DNA from: Spirochaetaceae bacterium bin103
GTDB lineage: Bacteria; Spirochaetota; Spirochaetia; SZUA-6; Bin103
Direction of reading: 5' to 3'
Assembly (NCBI GenBank): GCA_002238925.1
Contig: MPNH01000046.1
Coordinates: forward strand, 1 to 45,942
Length of the DNA stretch: 45,942 nt
Positions 8,083-16,004 of this stretch are shown here, piece by piece. The notes beneath the pieces were generated by a model. That model did no database searches and was not told the origin of the DNA. It was given only the letters and a program-made list of their open reading frames with translations. Each line of letters begins with the position of its first letter. The first letter of the stretch is position 1. Position numbers and translations under genes: made by a program.

Positions 8083-9063
8083 ATGGCGCTGATGAGAAAG
8101 GCGCAGGCAGCCGGCGCTGCCACCATCCCGGCACCTGCGGGCGGCAAGCCGCGCTCGTCCATCCGCCACGCCAGGGAGGACCGGCTGTTCTACGTGATCA
8201 ACGTGGGTCTGCTCGGCTTCACCTTCCTGCTGGTCATCTATCCACTGATCTACGTGCTCAGCTCGTCGTTCAGCGACGCTCTCGAAGTGGTCGCCGGGCG
8301 GGTGTGGCTGTACCCGGTGAAGCCCTCCCTGGAGGGCTACAAGGCGGTGTTCGAGTACAGCGAGCTGTGGCTCGGCTACGGGAATACGATTTTCTATACC
8401 GTGTTCGGCACCATCTACAACGTGATAATGACGATGCTGATCGCGTACCCGCTGTCGCGCCGCGACTGCAAGGGACGCGGCCTGCTGATGTTCCTGTTCA
8501 CCTTTACCCTGTTCTTCCAGGGCGGGCTCATTCCCACCTACCTGTTGATTCGCAGCATCGGGCTGATCGACACCCGCGCGGCATTGATCATTCCATTCGC
8601 CATCGGCGTGTGGAACGTGATCATTACCCGCACCTACCTGCAATCCAACATCCCGGGCGAGCTGTACGAGGCGGCGCGCGTCGACGGCGCCACCAACACG
8701 CGCATGCTGTGGAGCGTCGTGCTGCCGCTGTCCGGGCCGATCATCGCCGTCATCACCCTGTTCTACGCGGTCAACCACTGGAACCAGTTCTTCAACGCGC
8801 TGGTCTACATCCGCCGCCAGGAACTGCGTCCGCTGCAGATCATCCTGCGCGAGATCCTGGTGCTCAACTCGCCCGGCGTGATCGACCAGTTGATGGCGTC
8901 CGCCTCGCCGGAACAGGTGGAGGCGCTGCAGGCGCGCATGTACTTGCAGGGGCTGATCCAGTTCGCGCTGATCGTGATCGCCACGGCCCCCATTCTGGCG
9001 GTCTACCCGTTCGTGCAGAAGTACTTCGTGCGCGGCGTCATGATCGGAGCACTCAAGGGATGA
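8083..9063 (+). CDS. ABC transporter permease, YtcP/AraQ family (second system)
   Basis: Partner inner-membrane permease, 326 residues, starting 10 bp after the LplB-type gene. Six or so hydrophobic segments are visible. The EAA loop is YEAARVDGATNTRMLWSVVLP-like (near 8663-8725), and the typical C-terminus VQKYFVRGVMIGALKG closes the protein. It is about 25 residues longer at the N-terminus than the first-operon paralogue, with a polar leader rich in Ala, Gly and Pro. ATG at 8092 is a possible alternative start three codons in. It works with the preceding permease and the binding protein at 9162. Confidence 0.92.
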   Translation: MALMRKAQAAGAATIPAPAGGKPRSSIRHAREDRLFYVINVGLLGFTFLLVIYPLIYVLSSSFSDALEVVAGRVWLYPVKPSLEGYKAVFEYSELWLGYGNTIFYTVFGTIYNVIMTMLIAYPLSRRDCKGRGLLMFLFTFTLFFQGGLIPTYLLIRSIGLIDTRAALIIPFAIGVWNVIITRTYLQSNIPGELYEAARVDGATNTRMLWSVVLPLSGPIIAVITLFYAVNHWNQFFNALVYIRRQELRPLQIILREILVLNSPGVIDQLMASASPEQVEALQARMYLQGLIQFALIVIATAPILAVYPFVQKYFVRGVMIGALKG

Positions 9064-9096
9064 GCCGGCCGGCGCACTGTCAATTGCAATTCGGAG

Positions 9097-9142
9097 TCCG
9101 GGTGTTACCCGGAAGTAAACGATATCGCGGCGCCTGGCCGCG
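9097..9142 (+). other. two stem-loops ahead of the binding-protein gene
   Basis: Two perfect small inverted repeats lie in the 98-bp gap before the solute-binding-protein gene. One is TCCGGGT-GTT-ACCCGGA at 9097-9113 and the other CGCGGC-GCCTG-GCCGCG at 9126-9142, the latter just before the A-rich AAAAAAAGGAG ribosome-binding region. No T-run follows, so they are not terminators in the + direction. Stabilisation or processing of the mRNA to raise binding-protein expression is a reasonable inference. Confidence 0.4.
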
Positions 9143-9161
9143 AAAAAAAGGAGCACCACAC

Positions 9162-10886
9162 ATGCTCAGAATTACAGGAATCGCATTGATCGCGGTGTTG
9201 GCGTTGGGCGGACTCGCGTTCGCCGCCGGCGACGAGGAAGCCGCGGCAAGTGCGTATCAACTGAACCCGCCGGGGACCTACCCGGTGGTCGACGAGAAGG
9301 TCACGATCACGGCGATCGCCTACTACTCGTCGAGCACCTCGTCGGGCACCCCCGAAGACGCGGCGTTCGCGACTTATCTGGAAGATCTCACCAACGTGCA
9401 CGTCGACTTCGTCGAGATGATCGAGTCGAACGGCTCGCAGGAGAAATTCAACCTGATACTGGCGTCCGGAGACCTGCCGGACATTCTCATTCCGCACGGC
9501 TCGATCACCGCCCAGCAGGTGTTCCTGCACGGCAGCAACGGCACGTTTCTGCCGCTCAACGACCTGATCGATCAGCGCATGCCGTCGCTCAAGCAGCGGC
9601 TTAACGAGGCGCCGTCGATCAAGGCGCGGCTGACCATGCCGGACGGCAACATCTACGCATTCCCGGACGTCGAGGCGAACTGCTTTCACTGCCAGTTCTC
9701 GGCCAAGCTGTGGGTGTACCAGCCGTGGGTGGAGAAGCTGGGGCTGAAGTGGCCGCCGGAGACCACCGAGGAGCTGTACGAGACGTTCAAGGCGTTCAAG
9801 ACGCAGGATCCCAACGGCAACGGCCAGGCGGACGAGATTCCGATCCTCGGCGCCGTGGACGGCTGGCGCCAGGACCCGTTCACCTTCCTGATGAACCCAT
9901 TCATCTTCACCAGCCACCCCTACGGAAACAACTACGGCGCGTTCCTGGAGCGCAGCCCGAGCGACGTGCGCTTCGTGGCCAACACGCCGGAGTGGCGTGA
10001 GGGCCTGAAGTACATGCGCCGCCTGTACGCCGAAGGGCTGCTCGGAGACGAGAGCTTCGTGTGGACCCGGCAGGAGGGCATGTCCGCGGTCGAAAACCCC
10101 GACACCGAACTGGTGGGATCGTTCCCGGCCGGATGGTTCGGGATGATGACCCTGAACGGCGCCGGCACCGGACGCTTCGCACACTTCCAGCCGATCGCGC
10201 CGGTAACCGGGCCGACCGGGCTGCAGCAGACCACCTTCTTCCCGCCCACCATGCGCTACCAGACGCAGATCACGCCTTCCGGCGCCGACCGCAAGGAAGT
10301 GATCGCACAGTGGGTGGACTGGTTCTACGAGGATCCGATCGTACACGGCGGCCTGGCCTGGGGTTGGCGCCGCGAGGGCATCGACTGGCGCTGGCTCACC
10401 GAAGAGGAGAAGGCCAAGGGCTGGGTGGCACGCGACGGCAACCCGGCGCAGACGCTGAGCATCAACGTGCAGGCCTACTCGCGCGATCTGTACGACGACG
10501 GCTGGCCGCGCACTGCGCCGGGCCGGTTCGACATGATTGCGCACGGCGCGCTGCCGCCGGAGTGGGCCGAAGATCCCTCCAAGCAGGAGTACCGCCTGAT
10601 GGTGGCCACACGCGACCTGTATGCCCCGTACAAGACCGAGAGCTACATCCCGCCGGACCTGGTGTTCGACGAGACCACGCAGGATGAGTTGATCGACCTG
10701 GCGGAGACCCTGACCAGCCGCACCGGTCTGGTGCTGCAGCGGGCCACCGAGTTCATCAACGGCACGCGCGACATCAACAACGACGCCGCCTGGAACGAAT
10801 ACGTGGCCGAGTTGGAGCGTGTCGGCGTCGACCGCTACGTCGCACTGTGGCGCGACACCCTCGACAACGGCGGCTACTTCAACTAA
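9162..10886 (+). CDS. extracellular solute-binding protein, family 1 (LplA-like)
   Basis: Secreted or lipid-layer-exposed binding protein of the importer, 574 residues, in the 500-600 range of LplA-type proteins that partner LplB/YtcP. The N-terminus (MLRITGIALIAVLALGGLAFAAGDEE) is a typical signal peptide with cleavage after AFA; no lipobox cysteine is seen. The mature domain shows family features such as DLPDILIPHG near residue 105, PFTFLMNPF near 240 and ARGAMSAVENP-like mid-protein segments. The start is supported by AAAAGGAG about 10 bp upstream. Placed last in the permease operon, it is followed by a strong terminator. The ligand is unknown; family members bind oligosaccharides such as aldotetraouronate. 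Confidence 0.9.
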   Translation: MLRITGIALIAVLALGGLAFAAGDEEAAASAYQLNPPGTYPVVDEKVTITAIAYYSSSTSSGTPEDAAFATYLEDLTNVHVDFVEMIESNGSQEKFNLILASGDLPDILIPHGSITAQQVFLHGSNGTFLPLNDLIDQRMPSLKQRLNEAPSIKARLTMPDGNIYAFPDVEANCFHCQFSAKLWVYQPWVEKLGLKWPPETTEELYETFKAFKTQDPNGNGQADEIPILGAVDGWRQDPFTFLMNPFIFTSHPYGNNYGAFLERSPSDVRFVANTPEWREGLKYMRRLYAEGLLGDESFVWTRQEGMSAVENPDTELVGSFPAGWFGMMTLNGAGTGRFAHFQPIAPVTGPTGLQQTTFFPPTMRYQTQITPSGADRKEVIAQWVDWFYEDPIVHGGLAWGWRREGIDWRWLTEEEKAKGWVARDGNPAQTLSINVQAYSRDLYDDGWPRTAPGRFDMIAHGALPPEWAEDPSKQEYRLMVATRDLYAPYKTESYIPPDLVFDETTQDELIDLAETLTSRTGLVLQRATEFINGTRDINNDAAWNEYVAELERVGVDRYVALWRDTLDNGGYFN

Positions 10887-10915
10887 ACGCCTCGTTCCGA
10901 GGAGTGATCTGACAG

Positions 10916-10957
10916 CCGCGGGCGGCCCCATGGAGGAGCCGCCCGCGGTTTATTTGT
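10916..10957 (+). terminator. Rho-independent terminator after LplA/B/YtcP-type operon
   Basis: Perfect 11-bp stem CCGCGGGCGGC/GCCGCCCGCGG (10916-10926 and 10938-10948) with an 11-base loop, followed by the T-rich TTTATTTGTT. It lies 29 bp after the binding-protein stop and also sits between convergent genes, so it may serve both directions only weakly (there is no A-run on the left side). Confidence 0.8.
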
Positions 10958-11025
10958 TCAGCCGTTGCCCGGTGCCTGGTGGCCCACACCGCGGCGGCAG
11001 CGTCGACCTGCGGACGACGTTGCAG

Positions 11026-12072
11026 TCAGGCGATCTTGCCGAACTCGGAGATGGCGGCCTTGCGGTCGCGGATCTTGGCCACGGCGGTGCGCACCAGGTC
11101 GTGGGCCAGCTCCTGTTGGTCGGTGGCGGTGAGGCGCTGCGCCTTCTCCACCCAGTCGGCACGGATGCCGTCGACCCCATTCAGGGCGCCGCCGAGTGCG
11201 CCGCACATCGTGGCGATGGTATCGGCGTCGCGGCCGAAGTTGGCGCCGTAGGTTACGCACTTCTCGACGTCGCCGCCGGCCAACTCGAACAGCGCCACGG
11301 TTACCGGCACCGTCTCGCGCGAGTCGCAGCCGATGCGACGGAACAGGGTGTCCGCGTTGGCGTAGGCGCGCTCGCGGAAGCCTTCGTAGTCGCCGTCCTC
11401 GCGCGCCAACTCCAGGAAACGGCCGATCAGGTCGAGCATCTCGGCGCCGCTCTCGTGCACGATGTAGTCCTGCGTTGCGGTCACCACCGATGCAACGGTG
11501 GCGCCGGCCCGGAACGCCTCGGCCACGCCGGCGGCCATCGCCACGGCGGCATCCTGACAGAAGCCGACATCGTGGCCGTGGATCAGCGCGGCCAGGTTGT
11601 AGCCTTGCAGCGCCGCGGCGCGCGGGTTGCAGGCGTTGACGATGCCGACCGGCGAAAAGCACATGGCGGTGCTGGAGCTCGGCATGTTGCCGAGCGCCGC
11701 CATGCGCGGGGTGGAGTGGCGGCGCAGTTTTTGCGCGGTGTGGGTCACCGACGGGAAGAACTTGTTCAGCTTGGCGCCGAAGATGTCGTCCCAGCGGTCC
11801 AGCCAGACGGCCGCCCAGTCGTCGATGGTGGCGTGGCCGCCGGTGCGGATCAGCGCATCGGCGAGCAGGTGCTTCATGATGGTGTCGTCGGTGCCGTCGT
11901 CGTCGAAGTCGTCAATCCAGCCGTGCGCCTTCAGCACCTCGTACGGCTTGCCCTCGGCGGGCGTCCCGATCGCGTCGCCGATCAGCCCGCCGAGCAGGCA
12001 GCCGAGGGTCTTGTTGAACAGGGTGGTGGTCGCCGCCGAGGTGGCCGGCGCCGCCGTTATTGCAGTTGCCAT
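11026..12072 (-). CDS. ADP-ribosylglycohydrolase family protein
   Basis: Predicted (ADP-ribosyl)hydrolase of the DraG/ARH fold, 348 residues, which removes ADP-ribose from proteins, nucleic acids or small ligands using a di-magnesium centre. Visible metal and substrate motifs are GGLIGDAIGTPAEG near residues 28-41, DDDGTDDT near 58-65 (acidic metal ligands) and FGRDADTIATMCGALGGALNG near 305-325 (C-terminal metal ligands). AAGGAGAG lies just upstream of the ATG on the minus strand. The gene begins only 25 bp after the HigA-like antitoxin, in the same direction, so co-transcription with the toxin-antitoxin pair is likely. The target is unknown. Confidence 0.88.
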   Translation of the reverse strand: MATAITAAPATSAATTTLFNKTLGCLLGGLIGDAIGTPAEGKPYEVLKAHGWIDDFDDDGTDDTIMKHLLADALIRTGGHATIDDWAAVWLDRWDDIFGAKLNKFFPSVTHTAQKLRRHSTPRMAALGNMPSSSTAMCFSPVGIVNACNPRAAALQGYNLAALIHGHDVGFCQDAAVAMAAGVAEAFRAGATVASVVTATQDYIVHESGAEMLDLIGRFLELAREDGDYEGFRERAYANADTLFRRIGCDSRETVPVTVALFELAGGDVEKCVTYGANFGRDADTIATMCGALGGALNGVDGIRADWVEKAQRLTATDQQELAHDLVRTAVAKIRDRKAAISEFGKIA

Positions 12073-12097
12073 TCGTATCTCTCCTTGATGTAGTCCA

Positions 12098-12436
12098 TTA
12101 TCCTCGCGAAGGGACCGTTGCTCCAGCCGTGTACGGAGCTACCTTCTCAAGCCTGCCGGCCAAGCGGTCCTCTTCCGTCTCCAGGTCGTGCTGGTTTTGC
12201 AGGCCCATCCAAAACGCTGCGCTGTTCCCGAAGAAGCGCGAGAACAGCAGAGCGGTCTCCGCGGTGATGGCCCGCTGCCCGTGCACAATGGCGTGGATGC
12301 GGCGCGGATCGACGCCGATGGTCTTTGCCAACCGGTACTGGGTGACATTCATCGGTGCCAAAAACTCCTCGGCGAGAATCTCCCCGGGATGAATCGGGGG
12401 AAGCTTTTCCTGAATTTGATCGTATTTCTTTACCAT
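12098..12436 (-). CDS. higA: HigA-family addiction-module antitoxin
   Basis: 112-residue HTH antitoxin of the HigA/VapI family. It opens with PPIHPGEILAEEFLAPMNVTQYRLAKTIGV, a helix-turn-helix of the Xre type with the family's characteristic HPGEIL start, followed by the I-HGQRAITAETALLFSRFFG recognition and packing helices and FWMGLQNQHDLE. HigA neutralises the HigB mRNA interferase and usually represses its own operon. I chose ATG at 12436 because upstream codons read as non-homologous sequence from the gap after higB. The toxin gene lies upstream on the same strand after a 56-bp AT-richer gap, the reversed (toxin-first) order typical of higBA. Confidence 0.92.
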   Translation of the reverse strand: MVKKYDQIQEKLPPIHPGEILAEEFLAPMNVTQYRLAKTIGVDPRRIHAIVHGQRAITAETALLFSRFFGNSAAFWMGLQNQHDLETEEDRLAGRLEKVAPYTAGATVPSRG

Positions 12437-12492
12437 ATAGTTAATAAAACGTTGATTTTGAATAAGGGCACTATGCCTCACTACACTGGAAT

Positions 12493-12774
12493 TCAATGGT
12501 AGTCCGTAATCTCTACCCGCTCGGCACCTCCGTCGCTCCACACGAAGCATACACGCCATTGATCGTTGATACGAATCGCGTGTTGCCCTAATCGATCACC
12601 ATCGAGAGCTTTAAGACGGTTCCCAGGCGGTTTCCGAAGGTCGTTAAGATCTGTCGCACTATTCAGCACCATCAACTTCATTTGCGCTTGCCGCTGGACA
12701 GGGCGCGACCACCTCCGGACGCGCTCACGGTTGAATACCGCCTTTGTGTGCCTATCTTGAAAGCCTCTTATCAC
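12493..12774 (-). CDS. higB: HigB-type mRNA interferase toxin
   Basis: 93-residue RelE-superfamily toxin of the HigB/plasmid-maintenance-killer group. It has MIRGFQDRHTKAVF at the N-terminus, LRKPPGNRLKALDGDRLGQHAIRINDQWRVCFVW in the core (conserved GN-L--L-GDR-G--SI-IN-QWRI pattern) and the family ending VEITDYH. Such toxins cleave ribosome-bound mRNA. The start is taken as GTG at 12774, giving the canonical MIRGF start and length; a TTG at 12813 would lie within the promoter. The -10 element ends about 10 bases before this GTG, so the message may be nearly leaderless. The pair with HigA downstream appears intact. Confidence 0.9.
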   Translation of the reverse strand: MIRGFQDRHTKAVFNRERVRRWSRPVQRQAQMKLMVLNSATDLNDLRKPPGNRLKALDGDRLGQHAIRINDQWRVCFVWSDGGAERVEITDYH

Positions 12775-12784
12775 TATGCAATCA

Positions 12785-12813
12785 ATAATAGCGCTCCGCG
12801 CTATTGGCGTCAA
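12785..12813 (-). promoter_or_regulatory. higBA promoter with overlapping palindromic operator
   Basis: On the minus strand TTGACG (12813-12808) and TATTAT (12790-12785) are separated by exactly 17 bp. A perfect inverted repeat AATAGCG-N5-CGCTATT spans 12787-12805, filling the spacer and overlapping the -10. This is the expected architecture for HigA autorepression. That HigA binds it is inferred, not seen. Confidence 0.7.
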
Positions 12814-12836
12814 GTACTACTATACTACATCCTACG

Positions 12837-13628
12837 CTACGGGGCGATAGCGCGGAGTTGGGGGGACCAGTGCTGCCACATGTCGGCGGCCGGCGGTTGG
12901 TCCTGGACCTGTTCGAGGTCGCGCTTGCAGTAGTCGTACAGCACCGCTTGGCGGATGCGGTCCGAGTAGTTGTGACCCGCCATGTGGCCGAGGCGGTGGT
13001 GCCAGAACACGATGTCGCCGGCCTTGCCGTGGCACTCCACCGGCGGCGTGTCCCGGTTGACGCGCTCCATGGCTGCCTCGTGGCCGGGAGCGGTGTCGCG
13101 CAGGTAGCCGGTGCGGAAGGTGTGGTAGAAGGTCCGGTGGCTGCCCGGCCACACGTGGAAGCCGCCGCCACCGGGAGCCACGTCGTCGATGTAGCCCACC
13201 ACGCCGAGGTGGAAGGGGTGGCCGTCGCAGTGGCAGCCGACCGGCGGGCGCGGGCGGTCGCCGAACGGCAGGATGCAGTAGATGCCGCGGATCCGTTCCG
13301 GCGGCTGCATCTCGCCGGCGCCAAGCATCTGCTCCGCCATGGCGAAGATGGCGGGATCGGTGGCGAGCATGCGCACCGCCCACGGATCGGCGCCGATGCG
13401 GCGGTACTTCCAGTGATACTCGCCGCGCACGCTGTCCGGATCCTTGGACAGGTCGGCCGCCGGCAACGGGCCGACCCAGGTGCGCGGGTCATCCCGCTTC
13501 ATCGACGGTGGCGGTTCATCCCACAGGCACGCACGCGCCCGCGCCATCAGCGCCGGGTCCATGACGCCGCGCTTGATCAGGTAGCCATTGCGCTTGAAGA
13601 AGCGCAACTCATCCGAGGTCAGCAGCAC
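12837..13628 (-). CDS. phytanoyl-CoA dioxygenase (PhyH) family protein (copy 2)
   Basis: Predicted Fe(II)/2-oxoglutarate oxygenase of about 263 residues. The metal-binding His133-x-Asp135 (GCHCDGHPFHLG) and distal His215 (HRLGHMAGHN) are present, with PGSHRTFYHTF near 161-171. The start is uncertain: GTG at 13628 begins right before LLTSDELRFFKRNGYLIKRG, the normal start of PhyH proteins. The open frame continues to an ATG at 13832 through Gly/Pro/Arg-rich sequence that overlaps the divergent operon's promoter, so I reject that longer form. No good ribosome-binding site is seen for either. It is divergent from the Dpp-type binding protein, so the two could share regulation. Confidence 0.82.
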   Translation of the reverse strand: MLLTSDELRFFKRNGYLIKRGVMDPALMARARACLWDEPPPSMKRDDPRTWVGPLPAADLSKDPDSVRGEYHWKYRRIGADPWAVRMLATDPAIFAMAEQMLGAGEMQPPERIRGIYCILPFGDRPRPPVGCHCDGHPFHLGVVGYIDDVAPGGGGFHVWPGSHRTFYHTFRTGYLRDTAPGHEAAMERVNRDTPPVECHGKAGDIVFWHHRLGHMAGHNYSDRIRQAVLYDYCKRDLEQVQDQPPAADMWQHWSPQLRAIAP

Positions 13629-13794
13629 CGTGTGGTCACGATAGTGTGCCGGGCCAGCCGGACGCAACCGACCACCCCGGCAAGGCCCGGCAGGGCCGGC
13701 ACGCGCGTAGACCGGGGTACGCTGCAAGTACCGCCAATAACGCCCCGGCGCCCGCCAGCGCCCGCCGGGGCCGCCGAGGCCGCCGAGGTGTGTG

Positions 13795-13823
13795 TGGACA
13801 CGCGGCGGGGAAAGGCATATATT
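13795..13823 (+). promoter_or_regulatory. candidate sigma-70-type promoter for Dpp-type transporter
   Basis: TGGACA (13795-13800) and TATATT (13818-13823) are separated by 17 bp, about 67 bp before the binding-protein start. The TATATTTG context matches the -10 region of the other importer operon at 7044. Confidence 0.6.
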
Positions 13824-13889
13824 TGCCGGCAATTGTGTCCGTACAGGGCAAATCCACGAACAGTATATCGATCAAGGAGGATAACTGAC

Positions 13890-15818
13890 GTGACGAAATA
13901 TGTGCGTTTGCTGGCAGCGCTGACGCTGCTGGTGGTCGGCACGACCGCCTGGTCCCAATGGGCCATGGACCCGACGGGAAAGCAGAAATACGCTGTTCCC
14001 GCCACCTTCAAGGAATCGCCGCTTCTGGCCGCGCGCGTGGCCACGGGCGAACTGCCGCCGATCGAGGACCGTATTCCCGCCGAGCCGTTCATCGTCGGCC
14101 CCGGGGTGTTGAACTCGGAACAGTGGCTGGACTGGGAGCCCGGCAAGCTGGGCGGCACCATCCGGGTACCGAACCTGAACAACAGCGGCGTCCACGAGAT
14201 CTACCTGGCGCTCGGCATGTCGATCCTGCGCGCTCCTGACCAGAGCACCAAGGATCCGCTGCCGGCAATCGTCAGCGAGTACAGCATCAGCGACGACTTC
14301 AAGGAGTTCTGCTTCACGATCCGCGACGGGCTGCGCTGGTCGGATGGTCACTTGGTGACCACCGAAGACGTGCGCATGACCTTCGAGTTGTACGGCGACG
14401 AGCGCATCTACCCGACCTATTACTTCCGCGCCGTGTCTCCCGACGGCACGCCGCCGACGGTGACCATCATCGACGACCTGTCGTTCTGCGTGGAGTTCAA
14501 CGTGCCGTATGGCTTCTTCCTGGCCAACCTGGCCTCGTGGATTCCCGATTACACGCTGCTGTTCCGGCCGGCCCACTTCATCAAGCAGTTCCATGCCGAC
14601 TACACGGATATGGACAAGATTCAGCCGATCCTGGACGAGCTGGAGATCGAGACCTGGGAGCAGTTGGTGCAGCAGAAGGACATGCAGCACTGGGAGCTGC
14701 ACCGCGCGCACGGACTGGATGTGCCGTCGCTGGCCCCATGGGTCGGCATCGAGGCCACCAGCACCGGCTACACGCTGGAGCGCAACGCCTACTACTGGAA
14801 GGTTGACGTGGAAGGCAGCCAGCTTCCCTACGTGGACTACATCGTGGCCGAGAACTCCGCCGACCTGGAGGCGATCAAGCTGAACACCGCCGCCGGCGAG
14901 TACGACGTGGTGACGAGCTACGCGCAGCTCAAGGAGCTGCCGATCTACCTGCAGAACGCGGACAAGGGCATCGGTACGGTGCTGCACGGCTCGATCAACA
15001 ACCCGCCGGTGCTTTTCCTGAACCAGGACTTCGAGTACGACGTGGAAGGCAGCGCGTGGCAGATGCTGATGAACGACAAGCGGTTCGGCAAGGCGCTGGC
15101 GTTGGCGGTCGACAAGGACGACGTCAACGAGAACGTCTACTTCGGCCAGTACAAGCTCGACACCATCACCGACCGCGAGTACGACCCGGCGCAGTCCAAC
15201 CAACTGCTCGACGCGGCGGGAATGGATGAGCGCGACGCCGACGGGTTCCGGCTCGGTCCCGACGGCAACCCGTTCACGCTCGACATCATTACCGCCAACG
15301 TGTCTCCGGACTTCCTGCTGGTAGGCGAGCTGTTCAAGCAGTACTTCGAGGAAGTCGGCGTGCGCACTTCGTTCGCCGTTCTGGGCAACCAGATCTGGGG
15401 CCAGCGCCAAGCCGCCAACGAGCACATGGCTACGGTGCACTGGTCCGACCGCCCGATCTGGGCGCCGGGCATCTCCGAGGACTTCGGCCCCTACGCCAAG
15501 GGCGACTGGGCGGCCCAGTCCTGGGCCTACTACCAGAGCGACGGCGAGACCGGCCGCAAGCCGCCGCCGTACATGGAGGAGTACATCGAGCTGTGGGAAG
15601 CGTGGAAGGTGTATCCGCCGCAGTCACCGCGGGGTGAGGCGGCGTTCGCCGACCTGATGGACTGGTTCAGCCGCAACTACGTGTCGATCTGGCCCACCGG
15701 CAGCATGACGGTGCCGACGGTGTACAACATCGACCTCGGCAACGTGATCAAGGAGGGCTACCCCTTCGACCGCGCGCTGGACTACGGCATGGAGCAGCTC
15801 TTCTACCGCAACATGTAG
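13890..15818 (+). CDS. ABC transporter substrate-binding protein, family 5 (DppA/OppA-like)
   Basis: Periplasmic or surface binding protein of 642 residues, long for family 5 but typical of the large OppA-like group. The signal peptide is MTKYVRLLAALTLLVVGTTAWSQ, with likely cleavage after AWS. Family landmarks are FTIRDGLRWSDGHLVTTEDVRMTFEL near residues 141-168 and VGIEATSTGYTLERNAYYWKVD near 287-308. GTG at 13890 is chosen because AAGGAGG ends nine bases upstream. It is followed by a terminator-like hairpin and then two Dpp-type permeases. The ligand could be a peptide, oligosaccharide or opine-like compound; the sequence does not decide. Confidence 0.92.
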   Translation: MTKYVRLLAALTLLVVGTTAWSQWAMDPTGKQKYAVPATFKESPLLAARVATGELPPIEDRIPAEPFIVGPGVLNSEQWLDWEPGKLGGTIRVPNLNNSGVHEIYLALGMSILRAPDQSTKDPLPAIVSEYSISDDFKEFCFTIRDGLRWSDGHLVTTEDVRMTFELYGDERIYPTYYFRAVSPDGTPPTVTIIDDLSFCVEFNVPYGFFLANLASWIPDYTLLFRPAHFIKQFHADYTDMDKIQPILDELEIETWEQLVQQKDMQHWELHRAHGLDVPSLAPWVGIEATSTGYTLERNAYYWKVDVEGSQLPYVDYIVAENSADLEAIKLNTAAGEYDVVTSYAQLKELPIYLQNADKGIGTVLHGSINNPPVLFLNQDFEYDVEGSAWQMLMNDKRFGKALALAVDKDDVNENVYFGQYKLDTITDREYDPAQSNQLLDAAGMDERDADGFRLGPDGNPFTLDIITANVSPDFLLVGELFKQYFEEVGVRTSFAVLGNQIWGQRQAANEHMATVHWSDRPIWAPGISEDFGPYAKGDWAAQSWAYYQSDGETGRKPPPYMEEYIELWEAWKVYPPQSPRGEAAFADLMDWFSRNYVSIWPTGSMTVPTVYNIDLGNVIKEGYPFDRALDYGMEQLFYRNM

Positions 15819-15858
15819 CGGTTCGCTACACTCTTGGTAGCGACCGGTGACTGCACTG

Positions 15859-15890
15859 ACGGGCGGGGGTTTTCCCCGCCCGTTCTTTTT
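15859..15890 (+). terminator. terminator-like hairpin between binding-protein and permease genes
   Basis: Perfect 10-bp stem ACGGGCGGGG/CCCCGCCCGT (15859-15868, 15874-15883) with a 5-base loop, followed by TCTTTTT. It lies 40 bp after the binding-protein stop and before the two permeases. It probably attenuates transcription so that the binding protein is made in excess over the membrane parts. Confidence 0.75.
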
Positions 15891-16004
15891 GCCCGCCCGC
15901 GAACGCCCGCGTCCTGGTTCTGGACAGGCCACCGGCCACCGGGTAGGATCAGCGTCCGCGGGAGGTGGAGAGGATTTTCGCCGCCATCCCCCGAGTAAAC
16001 GCGC

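Noticed and set aside
13629..13832. Longer N-terminus of the PhyH copy-2 gene starting at ATG 13832
   Set aside because: Gly/Pro/Arg-rich sequence unlike any PhyH N-terminus, and it overlaps the divergent operon's promoter.
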